Positions 23,513 through 34,882 of a stretch of 64,000 nucleotides of DNA are shown in pieces. The notes beneath the pieces were generated by a model, which was given only the letters and a program-made list of their open reading frames with translations, had not been told where the DNA came from and searched no databases. The number at the start of each line of letters is the position of its first letter. Position 1 is the stretch's first letter. The translations under genes were made by a program, and so were the position numbers. This DNA comes from Muraenolepis orangiensis (Eukaryota; Chordata; Actinopteri; Gadiformes; Muraenolepididae), in assembly GCA_027704905.1 (NCBI GenBank), contig JANIIK010000784.1:1-64000 (forward strand), given 5' to 3'.

Positions 23513-26500
23513 TCAGGACCAGTGCTCATAGTCATACACTTATCCGACATTGTGTGCCTATATTCGGATTTGAGATGGAGTGTGTGTGGGGGTGAGGACC
23601 AGTGCTTTTATTCAAACATTCATCCGACATTGTGTGCCTATATTTGGATTGGAGATGTAGTGTGTGTGGGGATGAGGACCAGTGCATTTTAGTCATACAC
23701 ATATCCAACATTGAGTGCCTATTTTCGGATTGGAGATGGAGTGTGTGGGGGTCAGGACCAGTGCTCATAGTCATACACCTATCCGACATTGTGTGCCTAT
23801 ATTCGGATTGGAGATGGAGTGTGTGTGGGGTCAGGACCAGTGGTCATAGTCATACACTTATCCGACATTGTGTGACTATTTTCGGATTGGAGATGGAGTT
23901 TGTGGGGGTCAGGACCAGTGTTTTTATTAAACATTCATCCGACATTGTGTGCGTATATTCGGATTGGAGAAGAAGTGTGTGTGGGGGTCAGGACCAGTGC
24001 TTTTAGTCAAACATTCATCCAACATTGAGTGCCTATTTTCGGATTGGAGATGGAGTGTATTGGGGTCAGGACCAGTGCTCATAGTCATACACTTATCCGA
24101 CATTGTATGCCTATATTCGGATAGGAGATGGAATGTGTGTGGGGGTCAGGACCAATGCTTTTAGTCAAACATTAATCCAAAAATGAGTGCCTATTTTCAG
24201 ATTGGAGATAGAGTGTGTGTGGGGTCAGGACCAGTGCTCATAGTCATACAAACATATGACATTGAGTGCCTATTTTCGGATTGGAGATGGAGTGTGTGGG
24301 GGTCAGGACCAGTGCTCCAAGTCATACACTTATCCGACATTGTGAGCCTATTTTCGGTATGGAGATGTAGTGTGTGAGGGGTCAGGACCAGTGCTTTTAG
24401 TCTTACACACATCCAACATTGAGTGCCTGTATTTGGATTGGAGATGGACTGTGTGGGGGTCAGGACCAGTGCTCATAGTCATACACTTATCCGACAATGT
24501 GTACCTATATTCGGATTTGAGATGGAGTGTGTGTGGGGGTCAGGACCAGTGCATTTAGTCAAACATTCATCCAACATTGTGTGCCTATATTCGGATTGGA
24601 GATGGAGTGTGTGTGGGGGTCAGGACCAGTGCTTTTAGTCATACACACATCCGACATTGAGTGACTATTTTCGGATTGGAGATGGAGTGTGTGGGGGTCA
24701 GGACCAGTGCTCATAGTCATACACCTATCCGACATTGTGTGCCTATATTCGGATTGGAGATGGAGTTTGTGGGGGTCAGGACCAGTGCTTTTAGTCAAAC
24801 ATTCATCCAACATTGAGTGCCTATTTTCGGATTGGAGATGGAGTGTATTGGGGTCAGTACCAGTGCTCATAGTTATACACTTATCCGACATTGTATGCCT
24901 ATATTCGGATAGGAGATGGAATGTATGTGGGGGTCAGGACCAATGCTTTTAGTCAAACATTAATCCAAAAATGAGTGCCTATTTTCGGATTGGAGATAGA
25001 GTGTGTGTGGGGTCAGGACCAGTGCTCATAGTCATACAAACATATGACATTGAGTGCCTATTTTCGGATTGGAGATGGAGTGTGTGAGGGGGTCAGGACC
25101 AGTGCTTTTAGTCAAACATTCATCCCACATTGTGTGCCTATATTTGGATTGGAGATGGAGTGTGTGTGGGGATGAGGACCAGTGCTTGTAGTCAAACATT
25201 CATCCGACATTGTGTGCCTATATTCGGATTGGAGATGGAGTGTGTGTGGGGTCAGGACCAGTGCTCATAGTCAAACATTCATCCAACATTGTGTGCCTAT
25301 ATTTGGATTGGAGATGGAGTGTGTGTGGGGATGAGGACCAGTGCTTGTAGTCAAACATTCATCCGACATTGTGTGCCTATATTCGGATTGGAGATGGAGT
25401 GTGTGTGGGGCCATGACCAGTGCTCATAGTCAAACATTCATCCAACATTGTGTGCCTATATTCGGATTGGAGATGGAGTGTGTGTGGGGGTCAGGACCAG
25501 TGCTTTTAGTCAGACACACATCCGACATTGTGTGCCTAAATTCGTATTGGAGATGGCGTGTGTGGGGGTAAGGACCAGTGCTCATAGTCATACACTTATC
25601 CAACATTGTGTGCCTATATTCGGATTGGAGATGGAGTGTGTGTGGGGTCAGGACCAGTGGTCATAGTCATACACTTATCCGACATTGTGTGACTATTTTC
25701 GGATGGGAGATGGAGTGTGTGTGAGGGTCAGGACCAGTGCTTTTAGTCATACACTCATCCGACATTGTGTGGCTATATTCGGATTGGAGATGGAGTGTGT
25801 GTAGGGGTGAGGACCAGTGCTTGTAGTCAAACATTCATCCGACATTGTGTGCCTATATTCAGATTTGAGATGGAGTGTGTGTGGGTGTCAGGACCAGTGC
25901 TTTTAGTCATACACATATCCGACATTGAGTGCCTATTTTCGGATTGGAGATGGAGTGTGTGGGGGTCAGGACCAGTGCTCAAATTCATACACTTATCCAA
26001 CATTGTGTGCCTATATTCGGATTGGAGATGGAGTGTGTGGGGGTCAGGACCAGTGCTCAAAGTCATACACTTATCCAACATTGTGTGCCTATATTCGGAT
26101 TGGAGAAGGAGTGTGTGGGGGTCAGGACCAGTGCTTTTAGTCAAACATTCATCCAACATTGTGTGCCTATATTCGGATTGGAGATGGAGTGTGTGTGGGG
26201 GTCAGGACCAGTGCTTTTAGTCATACACACGTCCGACATTGAGTGACTATTTTCGGATTGGAGATGGAGTGTGTGGGGGTCAGGACCAGTGCTCATAGTC
26301 ATACACTTATCCGACATTGTGTGACTATTTTCGGATGGGAGATGGAGTGTGTGTGAGGGTCAGGACCAGTGCTTTTAGTCAAACATTCATCCAACATTGT
26401 GTGCCTATATTCGGATTGGAGATGGAGTTTGTGGGGGTCAGGACCAGTGTTTTTATTAAACATTCATCCGACATTGTGTGCATATATTCGGATTGGAGAT

Positions 26501-27637
26501 GGAGTTTGTGTGGGGGTCAGGACCAGTGCTTTTAGTCAAACATTCATCCAACATTGAGTGCCTATTTTCGGATTGGAGATGGAGTGTATTGGGGTCAGGA
26601 CCAGTGCTCATAGTCATACACTTATCCGACATTGTATGCCTATATTCGGATAGGAGATGGAATGTGTGTGGGGGTCAGGACCAGTGCTGTTAGTCAAACA
26701 TTAATCCAAAAATGAGTGCCTATTTTCGGATTGGAGATAGAGTGTGTGTGGGGTCAGGACCAGTGCTCATAGTCATACACACATATGACATTGAGTGCCT
26801 ATTTTCTGATTGGAGATGGAGTGTGTGGGGGTCAGGACCAGTGCTCATAGTCATACACTTATCCGACATTGTGAGCCTATTTTCGGTATGGAGATGTAGT
26901 GTGTGAGGGGGTCAGGACAAGTGCTTTTAGTCTTACACACATCCAACATTGAGTGCCTGTATTCGGATTGGAGATGGACTGTGTGGGGGTCAGGACCAGT
27001 GCTCATAGTCATACACTTATCCGACATTGTGTGCCTATATTCGGGTTTGAGATGGAGTGTGTGTGGGTGTGAGGACCAGTGCTTTTAGTCAAACATTCAT
27101 CCGACATTGTGTCCCTATATTTGGATTGGAGATGGAGTGTGTGTGGGGATGAGGACCAGTGCTTGTAGTCAAACATTCATCCGACATTGTGTGCCTATAT
27201 TCGGATTGGAGATGGAGTGTGTGTGGGGTCAGGACCAGTGCTCATAGTCAAACACTTATCCGACATTGTGTACCTATATTCGGATTGGAGATGGAGTTTG
27301 TGGGGGTCAGGACCAGTGTTTTAATCAAACATTCATCTGACATTGTGTGCCTATATTCGGATTGGAGATGGAGTGTGTGTGGGGGTCAGGACCAGTGCTT
27401 TTAGTAAAACATTCATCCAACATTGAGTGCCAATTTTCGGATTGGATATGGAGTGTGTTGGGGTCAGGACCAGTGCTTTTAGTAAAACATTCATCCAACA
27501 TTGAGTGCCAATTTTCGGATTGGAGATGGAGTGTGTTGGGGTCAGGACCAGTGCTCATAGTCATACACTTATCCGACATTGTGTGCCTAAATTTGGATTG
27601 GAGATGGAGTGTGTGTGGGGGTCAGGACCAGTGCTTT
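23513..27637. repeat. Large nested block, copy 2 (~4.1 kb)
   Basis: Matches 17434-21480, one monomer longer because of an extra unit at about 23810-23890 (the GTGGTCATAGTC monomer). It lacks one G at about 24376 and differs at about 24553 and 25122. It contains the third copy of the 1.7 kb inner repeat at about 25923-27617. Cassette markers lie at 24183, 24971 and 26712. After 27637 the sequence changes to the second monomer family. Confidence 0.88.
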
Positions 27638-28157
27638 AAGTCAAACATTCATCCAACATTGAGTGCCTATTTTTGGATTGGAGATAGAGTGTGTGTTGGG
27701 TCAGGACCAGTGCTCATAGTCATACACTTATCCGACAATGTGTGCCTGTACTCGGAATGGAGATGGAGTGTGTGCTAGGGTGTGGACCAGTGCTTTTAGT
27801 CATACAATCATCCGACATTGTGTGCCTGTATTAGGATTGGAGATGGAATGTGTGGGGGTCAGTACCAGTGCTTTTAGTCAAACACTCATCCGACAGTTTG
27901 TGCCCATATTCGGATTGGAGATGGAGTGTGTGTGGGGTCAGGACAAGTGCTCATAGTCATAAACTCATCCGACATTGAGTGCCTCTATTCGGATTGGAGA
28001 TGGAGTGTGTGTGGGTCAGTACCAGTGCTTTTAGTCATACAATCATCCGACATTGTGTGCCTTAATTCGGATTGGAGATGGAGTGTGTGTGGGGGTCAGT
28101 ACCAGTGCTTATAGTCAAACACTCATCCGACAGTTTGTGCCCATATTCGGATTGGAC
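27638..28157. repeat. Second monomer family, first appearance
   Basis: Monomers here differ from the main family: one reads GCCTGTACTCGGAATGG, others CCGACAGTTTGTGCCC (27892 and 28129), AATCATACAATCATCC, and GTCAGTACC in place of GTCAGGACC. Counterparts occur only in 52.7-62.6 kb (for example CAGTTTGTGCCC near 52786, 56575, 59975 and 61239). One monomer has GGACATGG in place of GGAGATGG. No six-monomer cassette lies here. Confidence 0.85.
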
Positions 28158-28789
28158 ATGGAGTGTGTGTGGGGGTGAGGACCAGTGCTTTTAATCATAC
28201 AATCATCCGACATTGAGTGCATATATTCGGATTGGAGATGGAGTGTGCGTGGGGTCAGGTCCAGTGCTCATAGTCATACACTCATCCGACATTGAGTGCC
28301 TCTATTCGGATTGGAGATGGAGTGTGTGTGGGTCAGTACCAGTGCTCATAGTCATACACTCATCCGATATTGTGTGGCTATATTCGGATTGGAGATGGAG
28401 TGTGCGTGGGGTCAGGTCCAGTGCTCATAGTCATACACTCATCCGACATTGAGTGCCTCTATTCGGATTGGAGATGGAGTGTGTGAGGGTCAGGACCAGT
28501 GCTTTTAGTCATACACTCATCCGACATTGTGTGGCTATATTCGGATTGGAGATGGAGTGTGTGTAGGGGTGAGGACCAGTGCTTGTAGTCAAACATTCAT
28601 CCGACATTGTGTGCCTATATTCAGATTTGAGATGGAGTGTGTGTGGGTGTCAGGACCAGTGCTTTTAGTCATACACATATCCGACATTGAGTGCCTCTAT
28701 TCGGATTGGAGATGGAGTGTGTGTGGGTCAGTACCAGTGCTCATAGTCATACACTCATCCGATATTGTGTGGCTATATTCGGATTGGAG
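28158..28789. repeat. 8-monomer unit (632 bp), copy 1
   Basis: Tandem duplication with 28790-29327 at a shift of 632 bp (8 times 79). The shared part is about 538 bp and I noticed no difference in it. Monomers are of the second family, with GTGCGTGGGGTCAGGTCC and GTGTAGGGGTGAGG. The same module returns at 53.0-53.4, 56.9-57.3, 60.3-60.7 and 61.6-61.9 kb. Confidence 0.88.
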
Positions 28790-29327
28790 ATGGAGTGTGT
28801 GTGGGGGTGAGGACCAGTGCTTTTAATCATACAATCATCCGACATTGAGTGCATATATTCGGATTGGAGATGGAGTGTGCGTGGGGTCAGGTCCAGTGCT
28901 CATAGTCATACACTCATCCGACATTGAGTGCCTCTATTCGGATTGGAGATGGAGTGTGTGTGGGTCAGTACCAGTGCTCATAGTCATACACTCATCCGAT
29001 ATTGTGTGGCTATATTCGGATTGGAGATGGAGTGTGCGTGGGGTCAGGTCCAGTGCTCATAGTCATACACTCATCCGACATTGAGTGCCTCTATTCGGAT
29101 TGGAGATGGAGTGTGTGAGGGTCAGGACCAGTGCTTTTAGTCATACACTCATCCGACATTGTGTGGCTATATTCGGATTGGAGATGGAGTGTGTGTAGGG
29201 GTGAGGACCAGTGCTTGTAGTCAAACATTCATCCGACATTGTGTGCCTATATTCAGATTTGAGATGGAGTGTGTGTGGGTGTCAGGACCAGTGCTTTTAG
29301 TCATACACATATCCGACATTGAGTGCC
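28790..29327. repeat. 8-monomer unit (632 bp), copy 2
   Basis: Copy 2 of the 632 bp tandem duplication. It ends at about 29327, where copy 1 reads GCCTCTATTCGG and this copy reads GCCTATTTTCGG and returns to main-family monomers. Confidence 0.88.
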
Positions 29328-29794
29328 TATTTTCGGATTGGAGATGGAGTGTGTGGGGGTCAGGACCAGTGCTCAAAGTCATACACTTATCCAACATTGT
29401 GTGCCTATATTCGGATTGGAGATGGAGTGTGTGTGGGGGTCAGGACCAGTGCTTTTAGTCATACACACGTCCGACATTGAGTGACTATTTTCGGATTGGA
29501 GATGGAGTGTGTGGGGGTCAGGACCAGTGCTCATAGTCATACACCTATCCGACATTGTGTGCCTATATTCGGATTGGAGATGGAGTGTGTGTGGGGGTCA
29601 GGACCAGTGCTTTTAGTGAAACATTCATCCGACATTGTGTGCCTATATTCGGATTGAAGATGAAGTGTGTGTGGGGTCAGGACCAGTGGTCATAGTCATA
29701 CACTTATCCGACATTGTGTGACTATTTTCGGATGGGAGATGGAGTGTGTGTGAGGGTCAGGACCAGTGCTTTTAGTCAAACATTCATCCAACAT
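29328..29794. repeat. Linking satellite segment
   Basis: About six main-family monomers between the 632 bp pair and the 7.4 kb pair. It includes a monomer with two changes, GGATTGAAGATGAAG, near 29651, and one reading AGTGAAACATTC near 29617. No gene is present. Confidence 0.75.
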
Positions 29795-31493
29795 TGTGTG
29801 CCTATATTCGGATTGGAGATGGAGTTTGTGGGGGTCAGGACCAGTGTTTTTATTAAACATTCATCCGACATTGTGTGCGTATATTCGGATTGGAGATGGA
29901 GTGTGTATTGGGGTCAGGACCAGTGCTCATAGTCATACACTTATCCGACATTGTATGCCTATATTCGGATAGGAGATGGAATGTGTGTGGGGGTCAGGAC
30001 CAGTGCTTTTAGTCAAACATTAATCCAAAAATGAGTGCCTATTTTCAGATTGGAGATAGAGTGTGTGTGGGGTCAGGACCAGTGCTCATAGTCATACACA
30101 CATATGACATTGAGTGCCTATTTTCGGATTGGAGATGGAGTGTGTGGGGGTCAGGACCAGTGCTCATAGTCATACACTTATCCGACATTGTGAGCCTATT
30201 TTCGGTATGGAGATGTAGTGTGTGAGGGGGTCAGGACAAGTGCTTTTAGTATTACACACATCCAACATTGAGTGCCTGTATTCGGATTGGAGATGGACTG
30301 TGTGGGGGTCAGGACCAGTGCTCATAGTCATACACTTATCCGACATTGTGTGCCTATATTCGGGTTTGAGATGGAGTGTGTGTGGGGGTGAGGACCAGTG
30401 CTTTTAGTCAAACATTCATCCGACATTGTGTCCCTATATTTTGATTGGAGATGGAGTGTGTGTGGGGATGAGGACCAGTGCTTGTAGTCAAACATTCATC
30501 CGACATTGTGTGCCAATTTTCGGATTGGAGATGGAGTGTGTGTGGGGGTCAGGACCAATGCTTTTAGTCAAACATTCATCCGACATTGTGTGCCTATATT
30601 TGGATTGGAGATGTAGTGTGTGTGGGGATGAGGACCAGTGCATTTTAGTCATACACATATCCGACATTGAGTGCCTATTTTCAGATTGGAGATGGAGTGT
30701 GTGGGGGTCAGGACCAGTGCTCAAAGTCATACACTTATCCAACATTGTGTGCCTATATTCGGATTGGAGAAGGAGTGTGTGGGGGTCAGGACCAGTGCTT
30801 TTAGTCAAACATTCATCCAACATTGTGTGCCTATATTCGGATTGGAGATGGAGTGTGTGTGGGGGTCAGGACCAGTGCTTTTAGTCATACACACATCCGA
30901 CATTGAGTGACTATTTTCGGATTGGAGATGGAGTGTGTGGGGGTCAGGACCAGTGCTCATAGTCATACACCTATCCGACATTGTGTGCCTATATTCGGAT
31001 TGGAGAAGGAGTGTGTGTGGGGTCAGGACCAGTGGTCATAGTCATACACTTATCCGACATTGTGTGACTATTTTCAGATTGGAGATGGAGTTTGTGGGGG
31101 TCAGGACCAGTGTTTTTATTAAACATTCATCCGACATTGTGTGCGTATATTCGGATTGGAGATGAAGTGTGTGTGGGGGTCAGGACCAGTGCTTTTAGTC
31201 AAACATTCATCCAACATTGAGTGCCTATTTTCGGATTGGAGATGGAGTGTATTGGGGTCAGGACCAGTGCTCATAGTCATACACTTATCCGACATTGTAT
31301 GCCTATATTCGGATAGGAGATGGAATGTGTGTGGGGGTCAGGACCAATGCTTTTAGTCAAACATTAATCCAAAAATGAGTGCCTATTTTCGGAATGGAGA
31401 TAGAGTGTGTGTGGGGTCAGGACCAGTGCTCATAGTCATACAAACATATGACATTGAGTGCCTATTTTCGGATTGGAGATGGAGTGTGAGGGG

Positions 31494-32748
31494 GTCAGGA
31501 CCAGTGCTCATAGTCATACACTTATCCGACATTGTGTGCCTATATTCGGATTTGAGATGGAGTGTGTGTTGGGGTGAGGACCAGTGCTTTTAGTCAAACA
31601 TTCATCCGACATTGTGTGCCTATATTTGGATTGGAGATGGAGTGTGTGTGGGGATGAGGACCAGTGCTTGTAGTCAAACATTCATCCGACATTGTGTGCC
31701 TATATTCGGATTGGAGATGGAGTGTGTGTGGGGTCAGGACCAGTGCTCATAGTCAAACATTCATCCAACATTGTGTGCCTATATTCGGATTGAAGATGGA
31801 GTGTGTGTGGGGGTCAGGACCAGTGCTTTTAGTCAGACACACATCCGACATTGTGTGCCTAAATTCGGATTGGAGATGGAGTGTGTGGGGGTAAGGACCA
31901 GTGCTCATAGTCATACACTTATCCAACATTGTGTGCCTATATTCGGATTGGAGATGGAGTGTGTGTGGGGTCAGGACCAGTGCTTTTAGTCATACACTCA
32001 TCCGACATTGTGTGGCTATATTAGGATTGGAGATGGAGTGTATGGGGGTCAGGACCAGTGCTCATAGTCATACACCTATCCGACATTGTGTGCCTATATT
32101 CGGATTGGAGATGGAGTGTGTGTGGGGGTCAGGACCAGTGCTTTTAGTCAAACATTCATCCGACATTGTGTGCATATATTCGGATTGGAGATGAAGTGTG
32201 TGTGGGGTCAGGACCAGTGGTCATAGTCATACACTTATCCGACATTGTGTGACTATTTTCAGATGGGAGATGGAGTGTGTGTGAGGGTCAGGACCAGTGC
32301 TTTTAGTCAAACATTCATCCAACATTGAGTGCCTATTTTCGGATTGGAGATGGAGTGTATTGGGGTCAGGACCAGTGCTCATAGTCATACACTTATCCGA
32401 CATTGTATGCCTATATTCGGATAGGAGATGGAATGTGTGTGGGGGTCAGGACCAGTGCTTTTAGTCAAACATTAATCCAAAAATGAGTGCCTATTTTCGG
32501 ATTGGAGATAGAGTGTGTGTGGGGTCAGGACCAGTGCTCATAGTCATACACACATATGACATTGAGTGCCTATTTTCGGATTGGAGATGGAGTGTGTGGG
32601 GGTCAGGACCAGTGCTCATAGTCATACACTTATCCGACATTGTGAGCCTATTTTCGGTATGGAGATGTAGTGTGTGAGGGGGTCAGGACAAGTGCTTTTA
32701 GTCTTACACACATCCAACATTGAGTGCCTGTATTCGGATTGGAGATGG
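31494..32748. repeat. 25-monomer-spaced inner repeat (1,975 bp), unit 1 copy 1
   Basis: About 1,255 bp repeated at +1,975 bp (25 times 79) as 33469-34723, and again in the second 7.4 kb unit at about 39077-40331 and 41052-42306. It carries the recurring monomer GGATTGAAGATGG (about 31792) and one with TATTAGGATTGG. Confidence 0.88.
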
Positions 32749-33468
32749 ACTGTGTGGGGGTCAGGACCAGTGCTCATAGTCATACACTTATCCGACATTG
32801 TGTGCCTATATTCGGGTTTGAGATGGAGTGTGTGTGGGGGTGAGGACCAGTGCTTTTACTCAAACATTCATCCGACATTGTGTGCCTATATTCGGATTGG
32901 AGATGGAGTGTGTGTGGGGGTCAGGACCAGTGCTTTTAGTCAAACATTCATCCGACATTGTGTGCCTATATTCGGATTGTAGATGGAGTGTGTTGGGGTC
33001 AGGACCAGTGCTCATAGTCATACACTTATCCGACATTGAGTGCCTATTTTCGGATGGGAGATGGAGTGTGTGTGGGGGTCAGGACCAGTGCTTTTAGTCA
33101 AACATTCATCCGACATTGTGTACCTATATTCGGATTGGAGATGGAGTTTGTGGGGGTCAGGACCAGTGTTTTAATCAAACATTCATCTGACATTGTGTGC
33201 CTATATTCAGATTGGAGATGGAGTGTGTGTGGGGTCAGGACCAGTGGTCATAGTCATACACTTATCCGACATTGTGTGACTATTTTCGGATTGGAGATGG
33301 AGTTTGTGGGGGTCAGGACCAGTGTTTTTATTAAACATTCATCCGACATTGTGTGCGTATATTCGGATTGGAGATGAAGTGTGTGTGGGGGTCAGGACCA
33401 GTGCTTTTAGTCAAACATTCATCCAACATTGAGTGCCTATTTTCAGATTGGAGATGGAGTGTATTGGG

Positions 33469-34723
33469 GTCAGGACCAGTGCTCATAGTCATACACTTAT
33501 CCGACATTGTGTGCCTATATTCGGATTTGAGATGGAGTGTGTGTTGGGGTGAGGACCAGTGCTTTTAGTCAAACATTCATCCGACATTGTGTGCCTATAT
33601 TTGGATTGGAGATGGAGTGTGTGTGGGGATGAGGACCAGTGCTTGTAGTCAAACATTCATCCGACATTGTGTGCCTATATTCGGATTGGAGATGGAGTGT
33701 GTGTGGGGTCAGGACCAGTGCTCATAGTCAAACATTCATCCAACATTGTGTGCCTATATTCGGATTGAAGATGGAGTGTGTGTGGGGGTCAGGACCAGTG
33801 CTTTTAGTCAGACACACATCCGACATTGTGTGCCTAAATTCGGATTGGAGATGGAGTGTGTGGGGGTAAGGACCAGTGCTCATAGTCATACACTTATCCA
33901 ACATTGTGTGCCTATATTCGGATTGGAGATGGAGTGTGTGTGGGGTCAGGACCAGTGCTTTTAGTCATACACTCATCCGACATTGTGTGGCTATATTAGG
34001 ATTGGAGATGGAGTGTATGGGGGTCAGGACCAGTGCTCATAGTCATACACCTATCCGACATTGTGTGCCTATATTCGGATTGGAGATGGAGTGTGTGTGG
34101 GGGTCAGGACCAGTGCTTTTAGTCAAACATTCATCCGACATTGTGTGCATATATTCGGATTGGAGATGAAGTGTGTGTGGGGTCAGGACCAGTGGTCATA
34201 GTCATACACTTATCCGACATTGTGTGACTATTTTCAGATGGGAGATGGAGTGTGTGTGAGGGTCAGGACCAGTGCTTTTAGTCAAACATTCATCCAAGAT
34301 TGAGTGCCTATTTTCGGATTGGAGATGGAGTGTATTGGGGTCAGGACCAGTGCTCATAGTCATACACTTATCCGACATTGTATGCCTATATTCGGATAGG
34401 AGATGGAATGTGTGTGGGGGTCAGGACCAGTGCTTTTAGTCAAACATTAATCAAAAAATGAGTGCCTATTTTCGGATTGGAGATAGAGTGTGTGTGGGGT
34501 CAGGACCAGTGCTCATAGTCATACACACATATGACATTGAGTGCCTATTTTCGGATTGGAGATGGAGTGTGTGGGGGTCAGGACCAGTGCTCATAGTCAT
34601 ACACTTATCCGACATTGTGAGCCTATTTTCGGTATGGAGATGTAGTGTGTGAGGGGGTCAGGACAAGTGCTTTTAGTCTTACACACATCCAACATTGAGT
34701 GCCTGTATTCGGATTGGAGATGG
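33469..34723. repeat. 25-monomer-spaced inner repeat (1,975 bp), unit 1 copy 2
   Basis: Copy 2 of 31494-32748. It differs, among other places, in CATCCAAGATTG near 34296 and in the AATCAAAAAATG form of the cassette monomer at 34458. The latter is shared with the corresponding copy in the second 7.4 kb unit (42041), so it predates the 7.4 kb duplication. Confidence 0.88.
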
Positions 34724-34882
34724 AGTGTGTGGGGGTCAGGACCAGTGCTCATAGTCATACACTTATCCGACATTGTGAGCCTATTTTCGGTATGGAGATG
34801 TAGTGTGTGAGGGGGTCAGGACAAGTGCTTTTAGTCTTACACACATCCAACATTGAGTGCCTGTATTCGGATTGGAGATAGA
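34567..34882. repeat. Local two-monomer duplication (158 bp)
   Basis: The GTGAGCC/GGTATGG monomer and the following GCCTGTATTCGG monomer occur twice in succession, at 34621 and 34779, a shift of 158 bp. The second 7.4 kb unit has only one copy at the corresponding place. This is therefore either a duplication in unit 1 after the 7.4 kb event or a loss in unit 2. Confidence 0.88.
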
